5,601 nt of DNA, taken from Candidatus Sulfopaludibacter sp. SbA3. GTDB lineage: Bacteria; Acidobacteriota; Terriglobia; Bryobacterales; Bryobacteraceae. Below, piece after piece: positions 1 to 5,176 of this stretch. A program made the position numbers and the translations under genes. The first letter of the stretch is position 1, and each line of letters begins with the position of its first letter. The notes beneath the pieces are model-generated. The model saw only the letters and a program-made list of their open reading frames with translations, had not been told where the DNA came from and ran no database searches. Location: the NCBI GenBank assembly GCA_900290315.1, contig OKRF01000070.1, positions 17,215-22,815 on the forward strand, given 5' to 3'.

Positions 1-889
1 CGGGCGCGGTGGCTCCGCCGGTGGGCGTGGTGGTGATCGTCGGGAAGGGGAATTGGCCGCCGGCCAGGAAACTGGCGTCCTTGCCGTCGAGCGCCATCAG
101 GTTGGGCTCGGCGAGAATCTGCAGCAGATCGCGCTCCTGCAGCGCCTTGATGGTGGCCCCGATATTCAAGTCCGGACGAAAGGCGAACAGGTTCAACAGA
201 TCCGAGAAGTTCACCGTGGAAGCGGCATTGGCAGGCTGCAGCGCGCTGAAGCGCGGCGGCGTGAACTGTTCCGTGCTGGTCGCGCCCTGTAGCTTGGGAT
301 TCGTACTGAACAGGTTGAATCCGACCTGCGACAACGCCACGCGATTGATCGCCGCAAACTTCACCTGCAACAGAATCTGCCGCGGCTCCGGAGTGGGTGG
401 CACCTTCAACAGGTTGATTACCGTCTTGGTGCGACCCTGCGCGATACCGGCCAGCCGCTTGGATTCGTCGGCGCTCTTCACCGCGCCCGTCAGCACAATG
501 GTCTCGGCATTGCCGGTCACGCCGATCGGGCTGCCGTCGGTCCCTTCCTGCATCTTCCTGGTGAACTGCTCCCAATCGCTGTTGTCTTTGGTGACCGTCA
601 CCTCATACTGCACCGGATCGGAACCCGTTTCCCAAACCACCACGGTAGTAGTGCCAGGACCCTTGGCATTCACCATCACTTCGCGTGGGGATACCACCAC
701 CGCATCGGCAATTTTGGGTTCCGAAACCACCAGCGTGGTGATGTCCCGCTGGAACTGCAGCAGGTGCCCGCGGCCTTCAACCAGGGTGATTTCGTGCGGA
801 TTGCTGGTCTGAGCCAGAGCCAGAAGGCCGGCCATCCAACAGAGGACGGCAAGCGCCACCGCGCCACGCAGCTTATCCGCAATCCTCAT
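1..889 (-). CDS. cpaC: Tad pilus outer-membrane secretin CpaC/RcpA (3' part cut by window edge)
   Basis: This gene encodes the secretin ring through which a Flp/Tad pilus leaves the outer membrane. The first 296 codons are present; the rest lies beyond base 1. Residues 1-26 form a signal peptide with likely cleavage at ALA|QTS. Residues ~33-100 match the N-terminal pilus-formation domain typical of RcpA/CpaC. Residues ~105-163 look like a BON domain (VTGNAETIVLTGAVKSADES). The secretin core begins near RQILLQVKFAAINR (170-183) and contains LAEPNLMALDGK (259-270) and FLAGGQFPFP (274-283), the strongest family signature. A Thr/Pro/Gly-rich stretch follows at the window edge. The ATG at 889 overlaps the cpaB stop as ATGA, and AGGA at 899-902 lies 9 bases upstream. 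An internal minus-strand frame starting at 882 is out of frame with all these motifs. The family assignment is very secure; full length and C-terminus cannot be judged. Confidence 0.95.
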   Translation of the reverse strand, partial: MRIADKLRGAVALAVLCWMAGLLALAQTSNPHEITLVEGRGHLLQFQRDITTLVVSEPKIADAVVVSPREVMVNAKGPGTTTVVVWETGSDPVQYEVTVTKDNSDWEQFTRKMQEGTDGSPIGVTGNAETIVLTGAVKSADESKRLAGIAQGRTKTVINLLKVPPTPEPRQILLQVKFAAINRVALSQVGFNLFSTNPKLQGATSTEQFTPPRFSALQPANAASTVNFSDLLNLFAFRPDLNIGATIKALQERDLLQILAEPNLMALDGKDASFLAGGQFPFPTITTTPTGGATAP

Positions 890-1752
890 CGAAACGATTC
901 CTGAACGTGCTTGTCACCGCGGTAAACATCCACCACCGCGCGCGGCTTGGGCGGCTCCTTGGGCGGATCCTTCTTGACGGCCGTGAGTGCCTTCCAGGTC
1001 TGGTCGTCGCCCACGCCGCCCTTTTTGCGGGCCCGGGCGATGCGGTCGGCCAGAGTGGGGTCGAGCACCTCGGTGGTCATCGGGCCAGTCTCTTCCGCTT
1101 GCGAGCTATCCAGCGGATTACGCAGGGAGAGGCTGATTCGGCCCTCGTTCTTGGCCAGTTCCAACTTCTGCGCATCCGCGGGCGCCAGCACCAGCGTGAC
1201 CACCGGCGAACGCTGCGCGCGTGGATCCACTGCCGCACCGGTAGCCGTCAGGCGTCCCACAGAGAGCACCTTGACGTTCTGCAGAATGGTGGAAGTGCTG
1301 GCCTCGGTCATAGTGCCGGGACGCGTGAACAGCACGTCGACCCGCGAATTGGTCTGGATGAGCCCGGCCACCCCACTCACATCCGTGATCTGCACAGCCA
1401 CGGCGCGAAATCCGGTATCGATCGTGGAAGACAACCCTTCCACGGCAGTCGTGCTCGAGAGTTTGCTGGCCAGAAGCGGCTCGTTCGCCTGGATCGGGAA
1501 AAGTGCCACGCGATTGACGGCGTCAGCGCTCTTGAGAACCACGCCTTTGGGGGCGTCCTTTTCGGAGTAGTTGACCAGTTTCAGGTCGCCAGCGTGCAGC
1601 AACGCACCCAGCGGCATGTCGTGGGCGGCCACCACGATCCGGACCTGTTTCTCCGCTCTCGGAGCCACCGTGTTGGCGTAAAGAAACCACGTCAGCAAGG
1701 CAGCCCCCAGGATACTCGAACCGAAAATCAAGAGCGCTCTTTGACGATTCAT
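886..1752 (-). CDS. cpaB: Flp pilus assembly protein CpaB/RcpC
   Basis: CpaB/RcpC is a periplasmic component of the Tad pilus machine that works with the secretin. The 288-residue product is a usual length for the family. It has an uncleaved-looking membrane anchor at residues ~6-27 (LLIFGSSILGAALLTWFLY). A SAF-like domain follows at ~37-100, with VVAAHDMPLGALLHAGDL and ANEPLLASKLSS. The RcpC/CpaB domain covers ~105-230, with GFRAVAVQITDVSGVAGLI, VDVLFTRPG and VVTLVLAPADAQKLELA. The tail is Lys/Pro-rich (KKDPPKEPPKPR, 260-271) and ends in VVDVYRGD, resembling the short conserved C-terminal strand of many CpaB proteins. The ATG at 1752 has GAGG (1758-1761) five bases upstream. Its TGA overlaps the cpaC ATG by four bases, so the two are probably translationally coupled. 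A 75-base spacer with a hairpin precedes it. Identification is secure. Confidence 0.95.
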   Translation of the reverse strand: MNRQRALLIFGSSILGAALLTWFLYANTVAPRAEKQVRIVVAAHDMPLGALLHAGDLKLVNYSEKDAPKGVVLKSADAVNRVALFPIQANEPLLASKLSSTTAVEGLSSTIDTGFRAVAVQITDVSGVAGLIQTNSRVDVLFTRPGTMTEASTSTILQNVKVLSVGRLTATGAAVDPRAQRSPVVTLVLAPADAQKLELAKNEGRISLSLRNPLDSSQAEETGPMTTEVLDPTLADRIARARKKGGVGDDQTWKALTAVKKDPPKEPPKPRAVVDVYRGDKHVQESFR

Positions 1753-1757
1753 TCAAG

Positions 1758-1761
1758 CCTC
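1758..1761 (-). promoter_or_regulatory. Ribosome binding site of cpaB
   Basis: On the minus strand, GAGG lies five bases before the cpaB ATG. It sits within the palindrome GCCTCGAGGC (1757-1766), whose upstream half overlaps the 3' arm of the hairpin at 1764-1783. A small alternative stem, GCC/GGC with loop UCGA, could in principle cover this site when the larger hairpin is open. Confidence 0.55.
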
Positions 1762-1763
1762 GA

Positions 1764-1783
1764 GGCACAGGTATACCCGTGCC
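1764..1783 (-). promoter_or_regulatory. Stem-loop in the spacer before cpaB
   Basis: In the minus-strand transcript, GGCACGGG pairs with CCUGUGCC around a UAUA loop, giving eight consecutive base pairs. One is a G-U wobble; in the plus-strand copy that position would be an A-C mismatch, so the stem is complete only in the direction of the operon. It ends two bases before the GAGG of cpaB. No U-run follows, so it does not look like an intrinsic terminator. It could mark an RNA-processing site, protect the upstream pilin message, or modulate cpaB translation; the sequence does not decide between these. Confidence 0.5.
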
Positions 1784-1827
1784 ATCCGGAAATCTGCCGA
1801 TGTTTTGTTGTAACACAGCATACAGTC

Positions 1828-3360
1828 CTAAGTTCCGCCCCCCGCCAGCAACGTCACTGTCTTGTCGCGATAAACCGGCTGCCATCCCATCTGCTCCAGG
1901 GCCGCAATGAGCGGCGAATCGCCGGGCAGCAGGGCGTGGGTGAAGTGGAACGAATCCCACCAGGCGCGCCAACCGGGCCGCACCTGCATGGCCTGGCTGT
2001 ACTGCTTCAGGAATTCCGCCCCGTACAGGTCGCTCCGGCCATCGAAAAACACCGGGAGCCGGCCCGCCGAACGGTAAATCAGGTAGCCCCCGAATTTGTC
2101 CGGCGCGAAGAGCCTTGCCGCCTTCGGGATGTGGGGATAGGCCGCAACGGGAAACTCGTCGGGAGCGAAGCCCGTGGCGGCGCGGATGGCCGGGGTGCGC
2201 AGAAGAGCGAAACAGGCTAGCAAAGCCAGGGGCGCCAGCAAGAGGCCGTTCTGGCGCGTATCCAGAGCGCGCAATCGGCTGGAGTAGCCCAGGAACGCAG
2301 CCAGTCCGGTGCTGACGCGCACGTTCAGGCCTTCAGCACGCGCCAGCGCCTCCGTGATGGCCGCGTTGGCCAGCGGCAGCAATAGCAGGGCCGAAATTGG
2401 CAGAATCCGCGCAGAGCGTATAGCCAAGGCGGTGAGCAACACTGCCAGCAGGAAGCGTTCCGGCCGCCGTCCCACCAGCGCCAGCGTGCCGCCGCACATC
2501 CCTAAAATCAAGGTCGTGACGATCTGCCCTGAGCCCGCGGCGTGGAAGTTGAACGTCTGGTATTCGCCGATGTGCGCAAGCAGATCGGTATCGGTAAGGT
2601 AACGGAAAACGTGCACGTAAAGCCGATATCCGTAAGGATTCGCCAACGGCGCCACTGCACCGATCAACGCAGCCCAAAGTGGTGGGGTAAGCATGAGCTT
2701 GCCCTCATCGCCCCAAATCAGCCCCCGCAGCACCGCCCCCAGCGCATAAATCAAAGCGATGACCGGACCGAAGAAAAAACTGGCATGCACATTCGCCCAC
2801 AACGCACTGAAGACCGCGGCCGCAAGCCCCTCCTGCCATCGGAACGGGCCGCGGCGCCGCTCGCAATACAGCAGTGTCCCCAGAAAAAACAGCCAACTGA
2901 TCACGTGCGGACGCGCCAGCCAGTGTATATTCGCCGTGGAAAGAAACAGCGGCGTCATCGCGCATGCCAACAGGAAGTTGCCCTGTAGCGCCCAATGCAG
3001 GCGAAACCACAGCCAGACTCCCGCGGCAATTGCCGCTCCGTAGAACAAAGCCACCCCCGTCAGACCCCACGCGCGATCGAGAGCCCCCGCCATCACGTCC
3101 GATCCCCATTCCCAGGCGAACCACGGCGTTCCGGCTCGCGTAAACGAGTAGTGGTCGGTATGCGGCAGTTGCCCTGAAATGAGGATCTCCTCCCCGTTGC
3201 GGATATGCCAGCCCGCGTCCGAATCTCGAAAGAGTTTCTGGTACCCCTGGAAGAGAAAAAGGCAGTAGAAAAGGGTGACACACGCGGCTACCATCGCCAC
3301 GTCAGGCAGAAACCATGCAAGACCGGCCCGATCCCTCACGAGTCGGGCCGTGCCAGTCAT
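1828..3360 (-). CDS. Polytopic membrane protein, GT-C glycosyltransferase-like, unknown substrate
   Basis: The 510-residue product is an inner-membrane protein with roughly nine to eleven hydrophobic segments (for example ~20-41, 102-120, 152-167, 181-213, 225-243, 279-297, 302-340, 371-388). Just after the first segment a loop carries DSD (46-48), H52, TDHYS (68-72) and the aromatic WFAWEW (80-85). Acidic residues in the first extracytoplasmic loop are typical of GT-C lipid-linked sugar transferases, and the overall layout resembles poorly characterised bacterial membrane proteins of that kind. Further conserved-looking motifs are ANVHASF (189-195), NPYGYRLY (241-248) and FFDGRSDLYG (438-447) in a soluble C-terminal region (~390-510). 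It has no FxGxGD motif and is far too long for a CpaA/TadV peptidase, although it sits between flp and cpaB where that gene often lies. The ATG is two bases after the flp stop and lacks a clear ribosome binding site, so coupling to pilin translation is likely. The GT-C assignment and any link to pilin glycosylation are inference. Confidence 0.8.
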   Translation of the reverse strand: MTGTARLVRDRAGLAWFLPDVAMVAACVTLFYCLFLFQGYQKLFRDSDAGWHIRNGEEILISGQLPHTDHYSFTRAGTPWFAWEWGSDVMAGALDRAWGLTGVALFYGAAIAAGVWLWFRLHWALQGNFLLACAMTPLFLSTANIHWLARPHVISWLFFLGTLLYCERRRGPFRWQEGLAAAVFSALWANVHASFFFGPVIALIYALGAVLRGLIWGDEGKLMLTPPLWAALIGAVAPLANPYGYRLYVHVFRYLTDTDLLAHIGEYQTFNFHAAGSGQIVTTLILGMCGGTLALVGRRPERFLLAVLLTALAIRSARILPISALLLLPLANAAITEALARAEGLNVRVSTGLAAFLGYSSRLRALDTRQNGLLLAPLALLACFALLRTPAIRAATGFAPDEFPVAAYPHIPKAARLFAPDKFGGYLIYRSAGRLPVFFDGRSDLYGAEFLKQYSQAMQVRPGWRAWWDSFHFTHALLPGDSPLIAALEQMGWQPVYRDKTVTLLAGGGT

Positions 3361-3362
3361 TG

Positions 3363-3548
3363 TTAGGCGCCGGGTGTGCCGATACTCGCGAGATCTCCCG
3401 TCATGCTCTGGTACAGGCTCACGATTCCCTGCGAGAGCTGATTGACGGTCGTGATCAGTGCCAGCCCGACGGCGGCCACGATCAGGGCGTACTCCACCAG
3501 GTCCTGTCCCTGTTCGTCCTGGATGAATCGTACAACAAAGGCTTTCAT
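3363..3548 (-). CDS. flp: Flp family type IVb pilin prepilin
   Basis: This is the structural subunit of the Tad/Flp pilus, 61 residues long, a normal size. A short basic leader (MKAFVVRFIQDEQG) ends in Gly14, followed by QDLVEYALI. This is the Flp processing site, G|XXXXEY, with Glu and Tyr at positions 5 and 6 of the mature 47-residue protein (E19, Y20 of the precursor). The hydrophobic helix LIVAAVGLALITTVNQL follows directly. The ATG at 3548 is chosen over a longer in-frame extension to 3656 because that extension overlaps the TPR gene and would add a non-leader segment ahead of the motif. The ATG also has a purine run (3551-3560, containing GAGAGGG) just upstream. It overlaps the TPR-gene stop as ATGA. 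The pilin is probably made in large amounts, and the strong ribosome binding site fits that. Confidence 0.95.
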   Translation of the reverse strand: MKAFVVRFIQDEQGQDLVEYALIVAAVGLALITTVNQLSQGIVSLYQSMTGDLASIGTPGA

Positions 3549-4579
3549 TGTCCCTCTCTCAACTGATGGGCGGACGCGTTTTTGTCCGTTTCCGCCTTGA
3601 ATTCGTCTAGCGGCCCCACAAAGAGGCGGATAAAACCGGCCTTCCAACGTTCCCAACTGGTCTTCATCTGGGCGGAAGGCATTGTCGCGGCGTTCCCGTC
3701 CAAACGGGACACCAACTCCAGATTCTTCAATGCGGCTGGATGAGCCCTATTATAACTGAGCGCAATTTGTAATTCCTTGCGGGCCTCGGCGTAGTTCCCT
3801 TTTTCGATCAGAACCGCAGCCAGGTTGTTGTGGGCCGACGCGGCATCCGTGGTGGACTGCCAACTGGCTACTGCCTGCTGGTTGGAATCCTGGGCGGCCA
3901 GCGTCATCGCCAGGTTGTTGCGCGCCACTTCCGATGCGGGGTTCAGCCGGAGGGCTTCGCGAAACTCCCTGGCGGCATCCGTTAACTTTTTCTGCATCAA
4001 CAGGTTGTAGCCCAAATTATTGTGCAGGTAATCCTGTGACGGAGCCAGCTCCAGGGCCTTGCGATGGGCTGGCTCACCGCTGCCGAACTGCCCGGTTTCA
4101 TCCAGCAGGATCCCGAGCCAGGAAGAATAGGATGGGGCTGTCTGGGGGTGAGCTTGCAGGAAAGCGTTCAGCGACTCTATCGCCGCCGGCCGTTGATTCA
4201 GATCGCGCAACCCGCACACCAGGGCCAACTCCACTTCTCCCGACGCCGGGAAGCGCGCCGCTGTCAGGCGGTACATCTCCACCGCGATATCCGGATATCC
4301 GCGCTGCTGATAGGCCTTCGCCAACTCCAGCCGGGCGGGGATGGAATCAGGCTCCGCACCCACTTGCTCGCGCAGCACGCGCAACTGGTAGTCTCCATCG
4401 CCGGCGTCGTGGGCATTGCGGATCTGGCGCTCAAAGGCGGTCACGGGCACCGGAGCCGGTGCGGTCTGGGCCGTGCGAGCGCGTGGCGCGCAACTCCCCG
4501 CCACCAGCGCAACCGCCAGGACGGGCAGGCATCTCTGCGCTTCGCTACTACGTAATCTCATGAAAACGCTCAACGTCAC
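3545..4579 (-). CDS. TPR-repeat probable lipoprotein, TadD-like
   Basis: The 344-residue product has an N-terminal export signal whose hydrophobic core (LPVLAVALVAG) ends in VAGSC with Cys30, an acceptable lipobox, so it is probably a lipoprotein. A Pro/Ala/Thr-rich linker follows (~31-48). Tetratricopeptide-like helix pairs run from ~80 to ~290, clearest at 80-113, 150-180, 183-216 and 248-282 (HNNLGYNLL, RNNLAMTLA, HNNLAAVLIEKGNYAEARKEL). A tail with an aromatic, amphipathic look (TSWERWKAGFIRLFVGPLDEF, 307-327) follows. TadD of Tad systems is a TPR lipoprotein needed for pilus assembly, so this is a plausible functional equivalent; general TPR similarity alone cannot prove it. The GTG start at 4579 forms a GTGA overlap with the upstream stop and has GGAAAAG (4585-4591) before it. 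The ATG at 4561 would give 338 residues, place the lipobox Cys at 24, and is a real alternative. The stop overlaps the flp start. Confidence 0.88.
   Translation of the reverse strand: MTLSVFMRLRSSEAQRCLPVLAVALVAGSCAPRARTAQTAPAPVPVTAFERQIRNAHDAGDGDYQLRVLREQVGAEPDSIPARLELAKAYQQRGYPDIAVEMYRLTAARFPASGEVELALVCGLRDLNQRPAAIESLNAFLQAHPQTAPSYSSWLGILLDETGQFGSGEPAHRKALELAPSQDYLHNNLGYNLLMQKKLTDAAREFREALRLNPASEVARNNLAMTLAAQDSNQQAVASWQSTTDAASAHNNLAAVLIEKGNYAEARKELQIALSYNRAHPAALKNLELVSRLDGNAATMPSAQMKTSWERWKAGFIRLFVGPLDEFKAETDKNASAHQLREGQ
3551..3560 (-). promoter_or_regulatory. Ribosome binding site of flp
   Basis: The minus-strand purine run GAGAGAGGGA lies two bases before the pilin ATG at 3548. It is the best Shine-Dalgarno-like sequence among the minus-strand genes and supports the short 61-residue pilin start. 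It is embedded in the last codons of the TPR gene. Confidence 0.65.
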
Positions 4580-4926
4580 GCCAACTTTTCCATCACCAAC
4601 TGGTCACCCGCCAGGGTGCCGGTCCGCGCCGCCGTACCCGGTGGAAGCTCCAGAATCGAGTGCGCCGACAGGCACATAGACAAGCGCCAGGCAGGCACGG
4701 CATGACGCACTTTGCGAACCTTCCGTTGCTTGTCAATGTAGACCAAGTCAATCGGAAACTTCATAAAGAACGTGTGCACCGATTCGCATGGGACGATCCA
4801 CAACCCCTGCCCCGGGTCCAGCCGCTCATGCTTGAGCAGGCCCGTCCTCCGCGTTGAACTGGTGTCCGCCACGCTCACGGCATCACCCAAAACGGTGTCG
4901 CGGGTCTGATTCCGCACCAATACCAT
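4576..4926 (-). CDS. DUF192 family protein, first gene of the pilus operon
   Basis: The 116-residue product belongs to the DUF192 family (function unknown). The core runs from GLLKHERLDPGQGLWIVPC (29-47) through SVHTFFMKFPIDLVYIDKQ (49-67) to ILELPPGTAA and GTLAGDQL (91-110). The family pattern of a small domain with a fMk.piDlvyid strand is clear. No signal peptide or membrane segment is visible, so it is probably cytoplasmic in this form, whereas some family members elsewhere are exported. The ATG at 4926 is chosen because the open frame upstream to 5043 lacks family similarity and starts only with TTG. No clear Shine-Dalgarno sequence precedes this ATG. The stop TGA overlaps the GTG of the TPR gene, placing it at the head of the pilus operon. 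From memory, DUF192 genes do occur beside Flp/Tad genes in several bacteria, but the role there is not established. Confidence 0.88.
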   Translation of the reverse strand: MVLVRNQTRDTVLGDAVSVADTSSTRRTGLLKHERLDPGQGLWIVPCESVHTFFMKFPIDLVYIDKQRKVRKVRHAVPAWRLSMCLSAHSILELPPGTAARTGTLAGDQLVMEKLA

Positions 4927-4941
4927 CAATTTGATTTGAAA

Positions 4942-4950
4942 ACTATAACA
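4942..4950 (-). promoter_or_regulatory. Candidate extended -10 element for the pilus operon
   Basis: The minus strand reads TGTTATAGT, matching an extended -10 (TG, one base, TATAGT; 5 of 6 to TATAAT). No convincing -35 lies 16-18 bases upstream. If used, transcription would begin near 4935, leaving a leader of only about nine bases before the DUF192 ATG, consistent with the absence of a ribosome binding site there. A second possibility is TTGACT at 5023-5028 as a -35, but its partner -10 (CAACTT) is poor. Confidence 0.3.
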
Positions 4951-5078
4951 CGGCGGAGGGGTGGCATGTTGCGGAGTGTGTGCAAAAAGCCGGTCACAAA
5001 AGTTGCAGAAAAATTCACTGGCAGTCAAGTGCTTATTTTTCAATATCTTGTCGAAAACAGTCCTTTCCTCTCAGGGCA

Positions 5079-5091
5079 GTACCGATGGTAC
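5079..5091. repeat. Perfect short dyad GTACC-GAT-GGTAC in the divergent promoter region
   Basis: Five-base arms are separated by GAT. The dyad lies just upstream of a -10-like TAAAAT (5099-5104) for the plus-strand gene, where a transcription-factor operator could sit. It is short enough to occur by chance. Confidence 0.3.
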
Positions 5092-5098
5092 GACCGGT

Positions 5099-5104
5099 TA
5101 AAAT
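5099..5104 (+). promoter_or_regulatory. Candidate -10 element for the plus-strand gene
   Basis: TAAAAT matches 5 of 6 bases of TATAAT in a locally AT-rich stretch. The sequence 16-18 bases upstream does not resemble TTGACA, so this would be a factor-dependent or weak promoter if real. Transcription would start near 5111, giving a leader of about 65 bases. Confidence 0.3.
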
Positions 5105-5154
5105 ATGGGTGTTGGAAGAGGTCCCGCTTTAACCCACACCCATCCGGGTGCGGG
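5105..5154 (+). promoter_or_regulatory. Two overlapping, mutually exclusive stem-loops in the leader of the plus-strand gene
   Basis: Stem A pairs 5105-5115 (ATGGGTGTTGG) with 5133-5143 (CCCACACCCAT), with one mismatch and a 17-base loop. Stem B pairs 5133-5141 (CCCACACCC) with 5146-5154 (GGGTGCGGG), with one mismatch and the loop ATCC. Both use 5133-5141, so they cannot form together. Stem B ends 11 bases before the GGAGG ribosome binding site. There is no U-run after stem B. If transcription starts at about 5111, the outer half of stem A would be missing, so the switch idea depends on an upstream start. Confidence 0.4.
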
Positions 5155-5165
5155 CTTCACTTTCC

Positions 5166-5170
5166 GGAGG
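5166..5170 (+). promoter_or_regulatory. Ribosome binding site of the plus-strand secreted-protein gene
   Basis: GGAGG lies six bases before the ATG at 5177, a near-ideal Shine-Dalgarno position. It fixes the start codon and predicts efficient translation, in contrast to the weak signal before the divergent DUF192 gene. Confidence 0.85.
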
Positions 5171-5176
5171 TAATTT

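Noticed and set aside
676..882. Minus-strand 68-codon frame starting with TTG near the cpaC start
   Set aside because: It is out of frame with the signal peptide, BON and secretin motifs that run continuously from the ATG at 889.
1764..1783. Intrinsic terminator before cpaB
   Set aside because: The hairpin is followed by UCGAGGCUUGA, not a U-run, and the downstream genes clearly belong to the same system.
907..2220. Long plus-strand open frame of 437 codons, and a similar one of 267 codons at 9-812
   Set aside because: Both lie antisense to well-recognised genes (cpaB plus the membrane protein; cpaC), have Arg/Gly/His- or Ser/Arg-rich compositions without domain motifs, and are expected by-products of GC-rich coding DNA.
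1828..3360. Interpretation of the membrane protein as the prepilin peptidase CpaA/TadV
   Set aside because: It is about three times too long and lacks the FxGxGD motif and the second catalytic Asp context of the A24 peptidases.
3549..3656. Longer start for the pilin giving 97 residues
   Set aside because: The extension overlaps the TPR gene, does not look like a prepilin leader, and the ATG at 3548 has both the ribosome binding site and the correct distance to the G|XXXXEY cleavage site.
5019..5035. Sigma-54 promoter (TGGCAG...TGCTT)
   Set aside because: The GG-to-GC spacing is one base shorter than the strict -24/-12 requirement.
4927..5043. Upstream extension of the DUF192 gene
   Set aside because: The added 39 residues begin with TTG, contain no signal peptide or family similarity, and cover AT-rich promoter-like DNA.
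5076..5170. c-di-GMP (GEMM) riboswitch, suggested by TACCGATGG
   Set aside because: Only this short end-like string fits; the conserved core with its tetraloop-receptor parts is absent.
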